DNA from: a virus
Length of the DNA stretch: 32,148 nt
Reading direction: 5' to 3' (one strand)
IMG/VR virus record: IMGVR_UViG_3300031565_000215
Span: 1-32,148 of that record
Shown here: positions 12,809 to 20,098 of the stretch, one piece after another
Numbering within the stretch: the stretch's first letter is position 1
Layout of the letters: every line of letters starts with the position of its first letter
The notes under the pieces: generated by a model
What the model was told of the DNA's origin: nothing
Databases searched by the model: none
Seen by the model: the letters and a program-made list of their open reading frames with translations, nothing else
Made by a program: the position numbers and the translations under genes

Positions 12809-13333
12809 ATGCCCGAGATCAATGTGAAACCGGAAATAGCGGAAATGGCGCTGGCGAAAATCAAGCCGGCGCCATACAACCCCCGGCAGATCGGCGACGC
12901 GGCGTTTGCGGGGCTGCAGGAATCGATGTCGAAGTTCGGCCTGCTGGACCTGCTGGTGGTGAACAGGCGGACGGGCCGGCTGATCGCGGGGCACCAGCGG
13001 CTGAAGGTCCTGCAGGCGGCGGGCGTCAAGCGGGTGCCCGTCATCCAGGTCGATTTCGACGAGGTGACGGAGAAGGCCGCCAACCTCGCGCTGAACAGCC
13101 AGCAGCTCGCCGGCCAATGGACCGCTGCCCTCGCCCCCCTGCTCGACGAGCTCCGCGAGCAGCTCCCCTCCGACGAATACCTCGCGTTGCGGCTCGAGGA
13201 GCTTCGCGGCGAGATCGCCGCAATGGAAATTCAGATGCCAAAGGACTTCAAAGAATTCGATGAAAGCACAGCCAATGGAATCACGATCTGCAAGTGCCCG
13301 ACCTGCGGTCATGAACATGCTCGTAAGGATTGA
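12809..13333 (+). CDS. ParB/sulfiredoxin-fold protein with C-terminal zinc tail, 174 aa
   Basis: KIKPAPYNPRQIGDAAFAGL, then SMSKFGLLDLLVVNRRTGRL and IAGHQRLKVLQAAGVKRVPV (about 58-77, with GHQRL replacing GERR) match the short phage ParB-N proteins usually found next to DNA methylases and terminases. The C-terminal CKCPTCGHEH (161-170) is a probable zinc-binding tail. ATG 12809 has AGGAG at 12799-12803. It overlaps the methyltransferase gene by 23 bases, so the two are likely coupled. Its exact role (regulatory, nuclease or packaging) is unknown. Confidence 0.8.
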   Translation: MPEINVKPEIAEMALAKIKPAPYNPRQIGDAAFAGLQESMSKFGLLDLLVVNRRTGRLIAGHQRLKVLQAAGVKRVPVIQVDFDEVTEKAANLALNSQQLAGQWTAALAPLLDELREQLPSDEYLALRLEELRGEIAAMEIQMPKDFKEFDESTANGITICKCPTCGHEHARKD

Positions 13334-14432
13334 TGACTACCCAGCACATCTGAATGCCTGCTGGCAAGAACACCTTGCCTCTCACAATCAGAATGCCCCG
13401 ACTGTCATCTCTACCTTCGCCGGCTGCGGCGGATCATCACTCGGTTACAGCATGGCCGGCTTTCATGAACTCCTGGCCACTGACTGGAATGAACCGGCCA
13501 TGCAGACCTTCCATCTGAACTTCCCCGGTATGCCTCTGCTCTGCAGGGATATCGCCAAGCTCTCAGTCGATGATCTCCTCAGGCGAACCGACCTTCAGCC
13601 TGGTGAACTCGATGTCCTCGATGGTTCACCTCCCTGCCAGGGGTTCAGTACCGCCGGCAAACGTGAACTCGATGATCCTCGCAACAACCTGTTCAGGCAG
13701 TACGTCCGACTGCTCACCGGTCTGCAGCCGAAAATCTTCGTGATGGAAAACGTAGCCGGCATGGTCAAGGGCCTGATGCGCCTTGCATTTGTTGAAATCC
13801 TCAGGCAACTCAAGGCAGCAGGCTACCAGGTCTCTGCCCGGCTGATGGATACCATGTACTTCGGAGTTCCCCAGTCACGTGACCGGATGATCTTCATCGG
13901 GGTCCGCAATGACCTCGGCATCATGCCGAGTCATCCGAAGGCTCAGACTGTTCCCGTTACAGTCCGTCAGGCAATCGGAATGCTGCCTCTCGGCATGCCG
14001 GGAAATCATGAGCCTCAGATTATCAAGGCATGGTCAATGACTAAGCCAGGTCAGTCATCCCGCAAGGTCTGCAAGTACGTAGGGTCATTCCAGTCTATCC
14101 GACTCGATCCTGAGAAGCCAAGTTGCGTACAGATCAAAGCGCACTTGAACTGGCATTATGCCATCTGTCGACATGTAACTATTCAGGAGGCTGCCCGGAT
14201 CGGCAGTTTCCCGGACCAATTCAGGTGGGCTGGTGAGAAAGGACGGGCAAAAGATCAGATCGGAAACAGCGTCCCCCCGCTCTTCATGCGGGCGATAGTA
14301 CTGCACCTAAGGCAGAATATTTTAGACAAGATCAAGCCCGGCCAGAAGGCAACCAGGGAAACCACGTGTGCCAAGAAAGAAAAAGCCAGCGGCCCGGCTG
14401 CACGCAAAGCCGGCCGCAAAGCCGGCAAGTGA
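13311..14432 (+). CDS. Cytosine-5 DNA methyltransferase, 373 aa
   Basis: The motifs are in order: STFAGCGGSSLGYSMAGF (motif I, AdoMet binding), DGSPPCQGFS with catalytic Cys109 (motif IV), MENVAGM (motif VI), QSRDRMIFIGVR (motif VIII) and DQIGNSVPP (motif X). The region between VIII and X holds a short target-recognition stretch. It transfers a methyl group to cytosine C5 in DNA, plausibly shielding phage DNA from host restriction. The base composition is visibly more AT-rich than its neighbours, suggesting separate acquisition. ATG 13311 or 13317 could be the start; neither has a strong ribosome site, and translation may be coupled to the ParB-like gene it overlaps. A basic C-terminal tail overlaps the next gene by 65 bases. 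Confidence 0.85.
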   Translation: MNMLVRIDDYPAHLNACWQEHLASHNQNAPTVISTFAGCGGSSLGYSMAGFHELLATDWNEPAMQTFHLNFPGMPLLCRDIAKLSVDDLLRRTDLQPGELDVLDGSPPCQGFSTAGKRELDDPRNNLFRQYVRLLTGLQPKIFVMENVAGMVKGLMRLAFVEILRQLKAAGYQVSARLMDTMYFGVPQSRDRMIFIGVRNDLGIMPSHPKAQTVPVTVRQAIGMLPLGMPGNHEPQIIKAWSMTKPGQSSRKVCKYVGSFQSIRLDPEKPSCVQIKAHLNWHYAICRHVTIQEAARIGSFPDQFRWAGEKGRAKDQIGNSVPPLFMRAIVLHLRQNILDKIKPGQKATRETTCAKKEKASGPAARKAGRKAGK

Positions 14433-15132
14433 GCCCGTCGCCCCGAAGGCGGACGTTGTCGGCATGGCCCGGGCCAAACGTCACGTCGAGCTACTCAAGA
14501 GCATGCAGCGGGGGGAGACGCTGTCGCCTTCCCAGATCCGCGAACTCGAATGCTACGAGTCCGCCGGCAAGGCCGCGCCTGCCGGCACGGGCCCGGGCGT
14601 CTGCCACACGCAGCAGGAGCTTGCCGACTATTTCGAGGTGGAGGCGAGGACTGTGCGGAACTGGGGACGTGGCCGGACGCCGTGCCCGCGCGAGCGGGAC
14701 GGCAGCTACTCGATCAAGGCGGTCACCGAGTGGTACAACAACCGGCGCGGGCATCGGGGTGGCACGGCCCCCACGGTCAGCCAAGAGACCGACCCGGATT
14801 ACTGGGACATGCGGTATCGCCGGGCGAAGGCCTTGATGGCGGAGGACCAGCTCGCGATGCGGCGGGGCGAGTTGGGTCGGCTCGATGCGTGGCGTCGCGA
14901 ATACGGCCGGCAGCTCCAGGCGGGAATCTACCGGCTGCGCGGGCTGGGGGCGAAGCTCGCGGCGGGCCTGCTCGGCCTGCAGCCCCACGAGGTCAAAGCG
15001 CTGATCGACGCGAACACCAACGAGATCGAGCTTGAGTTGCTCGGGAACACGCTGGCCCCGGGGACCGCTGACGAGAGTTCGATTCACCACAAAGGCACGA
15101 AGGGCACGAAGAAGAAAGGACGGAAGAAATGA
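14368..15132 (+). CDS. Terminase small subunit-like DNA-binding protein, 254 aa
   Basis: A Lys/Ala-rich N-terminus leads to a helix-turn-helix-like segment (HTQQELADYFEVEARTVRNW, about 80-99) of the Nu1/small-terminase type, then YSIKAVTEWYNNRR and a long helical domain. Upstream of the GpA-type large terminase this fits DNA recognition during packaging. GTG 14368 follows CAGGGAA. The last ~18 residues (SSIHHKGTKGTKKKGRKK) are the translation of the CACGAAGG repeat, replacing whatever the original C-terminus was. Its ATGA overlap with the next gene lies inside the repeat's 3' edge. Three small genes separate it from the large subunit. Confidence 0.65.
   Translation: MPRKKKPAARLHAKPAAKPASEPVAPKADVVGMARAKRHVELLKSMQRGETLSPSQIRELECYESAGKAAPAGTGPGVCHTQQELADYFEVEARTVRNWGRGRTPCPRERDGSYSIKAVTEWYNNRRGHRGGTAPTVSQETDPDYWDMRYRRAKALMAEDQLAMRRGELGRLDAWRREYGRQLQAGIYRLRGLGAKLAAGLLGLQPHEVKALIDANTNEIELELLGNTLAPGTADESSIHHKGTKGTKKKGRKK
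15078..15122 (+). repeat. CACGAAGG-type repeat, third copy
   Basis: GTTCGATTCACCACAAAGGC followed by ACGAAGGGCACGAAGAAGAAAGGAC. It matches 4169-4210 and, when the palindrome is removed, 3054-3104. It encodes the C-terminus of the small terminase gene and supplies AAAGGA for the gene at 15129. Confidence 0.8.
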
Positions 15133-15494
15133 ATGACATAAGGATCAGTGATGCGGCCAATCTCTGGCTCGGCATCGGCGAACGCGGCATCAGCAGCGAG
15201 ACGATCTTCTCGCACCTCACCGGCGTCCACGTGCTGAATGGCATGTGGCGCTTCGATGGTCCCCATGACTTTTCCGATTGGCGTCGCTGCGAGATGCTGC
15301 TGCAGGCCGTGCCGGAATTCCGCGATCGATTTGCGGAGATGAAAACAGTGTCCCCATTGTGGGCACGGCTGGTCGATGAATGGCCAAGCCTGGCCGAAAT
15401 GTGGCGTGCCGCCGGCGGGGGTGACTACTGCCCGGCGATCACCGCGCGGCTGTTTCAGATCCGTGACGAGGTCCAGAAAGGCGGTGAGAACTGA
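15129..15494 (+). CDS. Phage protein of unknown function, 121 aa
   Basis: The pattern NLWLGIGERGISSETIFSHL, then HDFSDWRRCEMLLQAVPEFR, then SPLWARLVDEWPSL recurs in my memory among phage proteins near terminases and in early regions, without an assigned function. ATG 15129 overlaps the preceding stop, and a ribosome site (AAAGGACGG) comes from the repeat. The stop overlaps the next ATG. Confidence 0.7.
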   Translation: MNDIRISDAANLWLGIGERGISSETIFSHLTGVHVLNGMWRFDGPHDFSDWRRCEMLLQAVPEFRDRFAEMKTVSPLWARLVDEWPSLAEMWRAAGGGDYCPAITARLFQIRDEVQKGGEN

Positions 15495-15775
15495 TGAAAA
15501 GATCACGCCCGCCCGATGGCACCTACATTCCCCTCTGCGGGGACTCCGACGGCCACGTCATTTATGGCCACCTGACCGCCGAGCAGGCAAACGAGATCAT
15601 CCTGCATGAGTACGGCTGCACGATGGATCCCGGCACGTTCGTTCGTTGCTGGGCGCACTGGTCGTTCAGCCGTTGCCCCGACGAGTACGATCAGGAGATC
15701 ATGTTTCACCGGCAACCGGGCCGCGGTCGATTCCCGGTGACTGCCATTGGAGCGTTCCCGTTTGAGGAGGACTGA
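15494..15775 (+). CDS. Small protein of unknown function, 93 aa
   Basis: Soluble, with three Cys and several aromatic residues (RCWAHWSFSRCPDEYD). No metal motif or family is clear. ATG 15494 overlaps the previous stop with AAAGGCGG upstream, and the stop shares a base with the next ATG (TGATG). Tight packing supports expression. Confidence 0.6.
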   Translation: MKRSRPPDGTYIPLCGDSDGHVIYGHLTAEQANEIILHEYGCTMDPGTFVRCWAHWSFSRCPDEYDQEIMFHRQPGRGRFPVTAIGAFPFEED

Positions 15776-16485
15776 TGCCCACGCGGCTGACCACATTCCG
15801 AGCGCTCGATCTGTTCTGTGGTGCGGGCGGCGCCTCGATGGGATTGCATCGGGCGGGTTTCGAGGTTACCGGGGTGGACGTGCGCCCTCAGAAACGATAC
15901 CCATTCCGATTCATTCAGCACGATGCCCTCGAGGTGAATCTGGATCTCGGTGGCCATTTCGATTTCATCTGGGCGAGCCCGCCCTGCCAGCATTATAGCA
16001 CGGCCACGAGTTTGAGCAAAACAAAGGACCGCCATCCCGACCTCATCACGGCCACGCGCTCGCGAATCCGCGCCGGGGCACCCTTCTGGTGCATCGAAAA
16101 CGTGCCTGGTGCGCCCTTGCGCGCGAGTCTGATGCTGTGCGGCCTGATGTTCGGGCTGAAGACACTGCGGCACAGGTTGTTTGAAACCAACTTCCTCGTC
16201 TGGCAGCCGGACCATCCCCGGCACGCAGGGAGCGTGCACGCGGGCGATTACGTCGCCTGCTATGGCAACGGCGGTGGACTCAATGCGCGCCGGCCCCACG
16301 CGCATTGGATCGGAAACAACACACCGGAAAACAACCGCGTTGCCGCCTGGCGCACCGCCATGGGAATTGATTGGATGACGCGCAAGGAAATCTCGCAAGC
16401 CGTCCCCCCGGCGTATGCCGAATGGATCGGCGGGTTTGCGATCATGTACCTGAGATCACGTGAATCCCAAGCATCGAGGATCTGA
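15775..16485 (+). CDS. Short phage cytosine-5 DNA methyltransferase, 236 aa
   Basis: RALDLFCGAGGASMGLHRAG (motif I), WASPPCQHYS with Cys71 (motif IV), CIENVPGAP (motif VI) and RHRLFETN (motif VIII-like) are clear. QAVPPAYAEWIG near residue 210 replaces motif X (GNAVPP). At 236 residues it is much shorter than the first methyltransferase and lacks most of a target-recognition domain, as in a known class of compact phage enzymes. GC matches its neighbours, unlike the 13311 gene. ATG 15775 has GAGGAGG upstream. It lies directly before the large terminase. Confidence 0.85.
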   Translation: MPTRLTTFRALDLFCGAGGASMGLHRAGFEVTGVDVRPQKRYPFRFIQHDALEVNLDLGGHFDFIWASPPCQHYSTATSLSKTKDRHPDLITATRSRIRAGAPFWCIENVPGAPLRASLMLCGLMFGLKTLRHRLFETNFLVWQPDHPRHAGSVHAGDYVACYGNGGGLNARRPHAHWIGNNTPENNRVAAWRTAMGIDWMTRKEISQAVPPAYAEWIGGFAIMYLRSRESQASRI

Positions 16486-18476
16486 TGCCCACTGCCACCG
16501 CCGATCTCCCCGGACTGAAGCTGCCGCGATTCGGCAGCGAACGCGCGGCGGTGGCGGCCATGCGGCGGTCGGCGGTGCCGCCCCGCACGGAGCTGACCGT
16601 TTCGGAATGGGCGGACCAGTTTCGGATTCTCGACAAGTCGGCGGCCGAGCCAGGACGGTGGCGGACGGACCGCAACCCCATCGGTCGCGGAATCATGAAT
16701 GCGTTCACCAATGCGGCGGTTCAGACCATCGTGCTGATGGGCTGCACGCAGTTGATCAAGACGGAGTCGATGCTGAACATGCTGGGCTACGCGATCGACC
16801 AGAATCCGGGGCCGACGCTGTGGGTCTGTCCGCGCGAGGACGATGCCCGATGGTTCGCGTGGAACCGGGCGCGGCCGCTGATCACGGAATGCCCGCAGCT
16901 CCGGCATTACCAGCCGGCGTCGGCCGACGAGTTCAGCACGCTCGAATGGAACCTGATGCCGTGCTTCGTGCGGTTCGCATGGGCAGGCTCGCCGGCGGGC
17001 CTGGCCCAGATGCCGATCCGGTATCTGTTTCTCGACGAGGTCGATAAGTACCCGCTATTCTCAGGCCGCGAGGCCGATCCCATCAGCCTCGCACGCGAGC
17101 GCCAGGGCACGTTCTGGAACGCGAAGACGGTGATCGCCTCGACGCCGACCACGACCTCGGGCAGCATCGTGCGGGAGATGGCGAAAACGCAGGAGCTGCA
17201 CGCGCACATCCCGTGCCCGCGGTGCGGCCGCTGGCAGGTGCTCACGCTGCAGCAGGTGCAGGGCCTGGGGCCGGGCGACCGGCAGTTCTATCCGGCGGAG
17301 CGGATCCGCAACGAGCAGCTCGGCTACTATGAATGCCTGCACTGCCGGCATCACTGGACCGACGGCGAGCGCGTCGGGCAGCTCGCCCGGATCGTCTGGG
17401 CGCCCGAGGGGCACCAGATCAGGCCGGCGGACGCGGCACGCGGGCACGTGGCGTTCGAGCGGGCGGTGGGCTTTCATTTCTGGCGGCTGTACTCGCCGTG
17501 GCCATCAGGCTCGGCTACAGAGATCGGGGCGCAGTGGGCGGAGGCGCAGCGGGATCCGGCGAGGTTGATGAACTTCGTCAACTCCACGCTCGCCCAGCCC
17601 TGGGCGGAGAAGACCGAGGAGAACAAGGCCGATGAATTGAGGCTGAAGATCATTCCCGAGCAGCCGGAGGGTCTGGTGCCGCAATCCGCGATGGTGCTGA
17701 CGGCCGGCGTGGACGTGCAGAAGGATCATTACTTTTTCGTGGTGCGGGCGTGGGGGCCGGACATGGAGAGCTGGCTGATCCGCGCCGCCCGCGTGGAATC
17801 GTGGCGGGCACTCGAGGCGGAGCTGTTTCTGACCGCCTATCCGATCGATGACGGTACGGGGCATGCGGCATCGGGGAAGGCGCTGCTGTTCGTGCGGCTG
17901 GCCTGCGTGGACTCGCGGTACGATACGAAGGCGGTGCACCGGTTCGTCAGCAAATGGGCGGACGTTGCGGCGGCGACGCTCGGCCGTGATCATCTCGTGC
18001 GGCCGTATCAGCTCACGATCCTGGACAAGGACGCGGACGGGAAGTCGGCGAAAGCCGCCCGCAAGGCCTGGCATCTCGACGTGAGCCATTACAAGGACAC
18101 GCTTGTGCGGCTGATTCACAGCGAGCCGGGGGATCCGAGCCAATGGCATCTGTTTGATTCGCCGGGCGACGACTATTTCGGCCAGATGTGCAGCGAGCAC
18201 AAAGTGGTGGTGCGGTCGCGGACCTCGATGAAGACGCGGGAGGCGTGGGTGCCGGTGGAGGCGAACGCGCCGAATCACTACTGGGATGCCGAGGTATACT
18301 GCCTGGCAGCGGCGGACATGCTGCAGGTGCGATCGTTGCGGCCCGAGAATCAGCCGGTGGTCTATCGGCCGGCGGCGGCCAAGGCGAGGGCCGACGCCAC
18401 CGAGCAGCCGCACGCGCCCGAGCCGCGGCAGCGATCCGATGGCGATGACTGGCTCCCTGAAAACCAGGACTGGTGA
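16485..18476 (+). CDS. Terminase large subunit, GpA family, 663 aa
   Basis: GpA-type (PF05876) DNA-packaging motor. VLMGCTQLIKTESMLNMLGY (residues 83-102) is the Walker A region, with Ile91 in place of the usual Gly before Lys-Thr. YLFLDEVDKY (180-189) is Walker B with Asp184/Glu185. ASTPTTTSGS is the coupling motif. Cys244/Cys247 and Cys284/Cys287 form the family's zinc site. The C-terminal nuclease shows AGVDVQKDHYFFVV, CVDSRYDT and HYWDAEVYCLAAADM. It cuts concatemeric DNA and powers packaging through the portal. ATG 16485 is coupled to the methyltransferase stop. The full length is typical for the family. Confidence 0.93.
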   Translation: MPTATADLPGLKLPRFGSERAAVAAMRRSAVPPRTELTVSEWADQFRILDKSAAEPGRWRTDRNPIGRGIMNAFTNAAVQTIVLMGCTQLIKTESMLNMLGYAIDQNPGPTLWVCPREDDARWFAWNRARPLITECPQLRHYQPASADEFSTLEWNLMPCFVRFAWAGSPAGLAQMPIRYLFLDEVDKYPLFSGREADPISLARERQGTFWNAKTVIASTPTTTSGSIVREMAKTQELHAHIPCPRCGRWQVLTLQQVQGLGPGDRQFYPAERIRNEQLGYYECLHCRHHWTDGERVGQLARIVWAPEGHQIRPADAARGHVAFERAVGFHFWRLYSPWPSGSATEIGAQWAEAQRDPARLMNFVNSTLAQPWAEKTEENKADELRLKIIPEQPEGLVPQSAMVLTAGVDVQKDHYFFVVRAWGPDMESWLIRAARVESWRALEAELFLTAYPIDDGTGHAASGKALLFVRLACVDSRYDTKAVHRFVSKWADVAAATLGRDHLVRPYQLTILDKDADGKSAKAARKAWHLDVSHYKDTLVRLIHSEPGDPSQWHLFDSPGDDYFGQMCSEHKVVVRSRTSMKTREAWVPVEANAPNHYWDAEVYCLAAADMLQVRSLRPENQPVVYRPAAAKARADATEQPHAPEPRQRSDGDDWLPENQDW

Positions 18477-18486
18477 AGGATCACGC

Positions 18487-18780
18487 ATGCCCGACGACTG
18501 GCTGCCCGACAACGACGACTATCTGCCGGACGATAATTCCTCGCGGCGGCGCGACGAGCCGGAAAAGCCGCGGCCGCGCGCGGACGGCCACGCGGAGCAG
18601 CAGCCGGATTATCGGTGCATCCGATTCCTGAGCAACCACTGCCCATACTGCGGCAGCGAGAAATTCCGGACCGACCGCACGCAACGGTCGCGGCAGCGCG
18701 TCTACCGCTACCACCGATGCAACGAGTGCGGGCGGCGGTTCAAATCGATCGAGAACCTGACAGAGAAAGGAAAAAAATGA
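18487..18780 (+). CDS. C-terminal zinc-ribbon protein, 97 aa
   Basis: The N-terminal half is acidic and low complexity (MPDDWLPDNDDYLPDD, then an Arg/Glu stretch). The C-terminal half has C-x2-C (CPYCGSEKFRTDRT) and CNECGRRFKS, a ribbon resembling those of phage Ogr-like or Com-like regulators, though I cannot assign one. ATG 18487 has GAAGGA at 18475-18480. The N-terminal DDWLP motif repeats the C-terminus of the terminase gene (DDWLPENQDW). Confidence 0.7.
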   Translation: MPDDWLPDNDDYLPDDNSSRRRDEPEKPRPRADGHAEQQPDYRCIRFLSNHCPYCGSEKFRTDRTQRSRQRVYRYHRCNECGRRFKSIENLTEKGKK

Positions 18781-19016
18781 GTGATGAAAACGTTATGACG
18801 TTCGGCCGGAATTTCACGGGCGAGGTCTGCTCGTGCTGCAGGAAGCAGATCCCCCACGGTGACTACTGCGTGCGGGTGACCGTGCCGGACAGGCCGCCGC
18901 GCGTGATCTGCACGGCGTGCGCGTACGAGGCGGTCGGCGAGATGATCAAGCTCCTGCAGGGCGAGCAGCCCGCAAAACCCAAGGCGACCGAGAAGAAGAG
19001 AGGCAAGACGAAATGA
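18777..19016 (+). CDS. Small zinc-binding protein, 79 aa
   Basis: CSCCRKQIPHGDYCVRVTV and VICTACAYEA provide two Cys pairs plus an extra Cys and a His, a likely treble-clef. The C-terminus is Lys-rich. ATG 18777 overlaps the preceding stop with AAAGGAAAAAA upstream. It is the last gene before a hairpin and promoter. Confidence 0.7.
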   Translation: MSDENVMTFGRNFTGEVCSCCRKQIPHGDYCVRVTVPDRPPRVICTACAYEAVGEMIKLLQGEQPAKPKATEKKRGKTK

Positions 19017-19044
19017 GTGCGAGCAACTCAGGGCGAAATCTGCA

Positions 19045-19076
19045 GCTCCACTCAACACCTGTGTTGGGTGATGAGC
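19045..19076. repeat. Imperfect long hairpin upstream of a promoter
   Basis: GCTCCACTCAACAC (19045-19058), CT, then GTGTTGGGTGATGAGC pair with one mismatch and a two-base bulge. The core CAACAC-CT-GTGTTG (19053-19066) is a perfect dyad. It lies ten bases upstream of the -35 box at 19086, so it could be an operator, or a terminator for the preceding genes (no T-run). Confidence 0.55.
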
Positions 19077-19085
19077 AGCCGTGAC

Positions 19086-19114
19086 TTGCATGCGGGCAGA
19101 TTCCGTGGTAGAAT
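19086..19114 (+). promoter_or_regulatory. Sigma70-type promoter for the nuclease-like moron
   Basis: TTGCAT (19086-19091), 17 bases, TAGAAT (19109-19114), about 20 bases before the start codon at 19133 with GGAGG in between. Both boxes match the consensus at most positions with ideal spacing. This is the clearest promoter in the window. Confidence 0.7.
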
Positions 19115-19132
19115 TCTCGCGGAGGCCATGCC

Positions 19133-19558
19133 ATGCGACTGAATCGTGACGGCAAGCTGTTTCTGCTGGCGGTGCTGTTCTACCTGGTGGTGTTTGCCAT
19201 TCTGGCGATCATGGGCACGGGCTGCTCGCCCAGGCAAGAGGGCGGGCGCGGGGACCCGCCCCTACAATGCCTGCCCGGGATCGTGGACGGGCCATATCGC
19301 GTGCACCGCGTGGTGGACGGGGACACGGTGATCATCGATGGCGTGGGGCCGCTGCGATTCTCGAACATTGATGCGCCGAAGGTCGGCACGCCGGCGGGCG
19401 ACGCCGCGAAGGCCGAGCTGGCCGCCCGGGTCGAGGGCAAGATCGTTGAGATCCGATTCACCCGCAGAAAGAAACCATCCGGCCAGGGCAGTGCCGGCAC
19501 GGTCGTCCGCGATCGCTACGGCCGGTTGCTAGGCCAGATTTTACCGCCTGAAAAATAG
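19133..19558 (+). CDS. Membrane-anchored staphylococcal-nuclease-fold protein, 141 aa
   Basis: A hydrophobic segment (residues 8-28, LFLLAVLFYLVVFAILAIMG) ends at a lipobox-like GTGC31, so it is a likely lipoprotein or membrane anchor. From residue 55, YRVHRVVDGDTVIIDGVGPL and RFSNIDAPKVG match the thermonuclease fold (PF00565). Asp62/Asp64, Arg75, Asp80 and DRYGR (Arg131) are kept, but the catalytic Glu of the IDAPE motif is Lys83. It may therefore be inactive or altered. ATG 19133 follows GGAGGCC. It has its own promoter (19086-19114) and terminator (19594-19618), marking it as a moron inserted between terminase and head genes. A surface role in exclusion is conceivable but not shown. Confidence 0.75.
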   Translation: MRLNRDGKLFLLAVLFYLVVFAILAIMGTGCSPRQEGGRGDPPLQCLPGIVDGPYRVHRVVDGDTVIIDGVGPLRFSNIDAPKVGTPAGDAAKAELAARVEGKIVEIRFTRRKKPSGQGSAGTVVRDRYGRLLGQILPPEK

Positions 19559-19593
19559 CGTGCATTGAACACGCTCGAAACCGCCAATTGAAG

Positions 19594-19631
19594 CCCGCCG
19601 AGGCCCTCGCCCGGCGGGTTGCTCATTTCGC
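19594..19631 (+). terminator. Terminator-like hairpin after the moron
   Basis: CCCGCCG (19594-19600), an 11-base loop, CGGCGGG (19612-19618), then TTGCTCATTT. The stem is strong and the T-tract broken, so termination may be partial. Confidence 0.55.
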
Positions 19632-19670
19632 CTGCATCCTGCGTCATTCCGCGCTGTAGAACGCACATCC

Positions 19671-19699
19671 TTGTGAGACAGACCAATTTATGCGATAAA
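19671..19699 (+). promoter_or_regulatory. Possible promoter for head genes
   Basis: TTGTGA (19671-19676), 17 bases, GATAAA (19694-19699), with TGC directly before the latter (extended -10). Each box matches 4 of 6 consensus bases. It is the most AT-rich patch of the 315-base gap 19559-19873, after the terminator. Nothing else is recognisable in 19700-19860. Confidence 0.4.
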
Positions 19700-19873
19700 G
19701 CAGGGTGACAGGAAAACTGGCAGAATGCGGCCGTGGCGGCTTGGCCGTGCCGGTGCAAGCGGGGTCCTCCTGGGAGTGCAAGCCTCCGACACAAGCCGCG
19801 AGACTCCCCCGTCAGAATGGTTCAACTCCGTTCGCTGCCATCAGAATTGATCTGCCATCCGGAGTTTCGCACG

Positions 19874-20098
19874 ATGTCCGCCACCGATCCAACCAATGCC
19901 GAGCTGCTCGTAGCCGTGCGTGCGGCGATCTACGCGATGATGAGCGGGGGGGCGGTGCAGTCGTACTCCATCGGCGGCCGCAACCTCCAGCGGTGCAGCC
20001 TCGCCGAGCTCCGCGAGCTCGAGAAGCACTACCAGGCACAGGTCGACGCCGGCCGCGGCCGCACCACCAACTATGCCGAGTTCGGAGATTCCGATTGA
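19874..20098 (+). CDS. gpW-like head-tail joining protein, 74 aa
   Basis: The size and pattern (VRAAIYAMMSGGAVQSYSIG, then GRNLQRCSLAELRELEKHYQ) match lambda gpW (PF02831): an N-terminal helix with A-x-x-x-L-x-x-G, a beta hairpin with a G-R turn, and a C-terminal helix. gpW-type proteins plug or stabilise the packaged head and connect the tail. ATG 19874 has GGAG at 19860-19863. The frame is open upstream to 19733, but those codons look non-coding. The stop overlaps the portal start, as in lambda W-B. Confidence 0.8.
   Translation: MSATDPTNAELLVAVRAAIYAMMSGGAVQSYSIGGRNLQRCSLAELRELEKHYQAQVDAGRGRTTNYAEFGDSD

Noticed and set aside
15078-15122. CACGAAGG repeats as a CRISPR array
   Set aside because: Units are short, contiguous and without spacers, and the three copies are scattered rather than arrayed. 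No cas genes are present.
19705-20094. Upstream extension of the portal gene to a 674-residue protein
   Set aside because: The extra residues are read across the promoter/gap region and the gpW-like gene in another frame; TTG 20095 has GGAG and gives the usual portal length.
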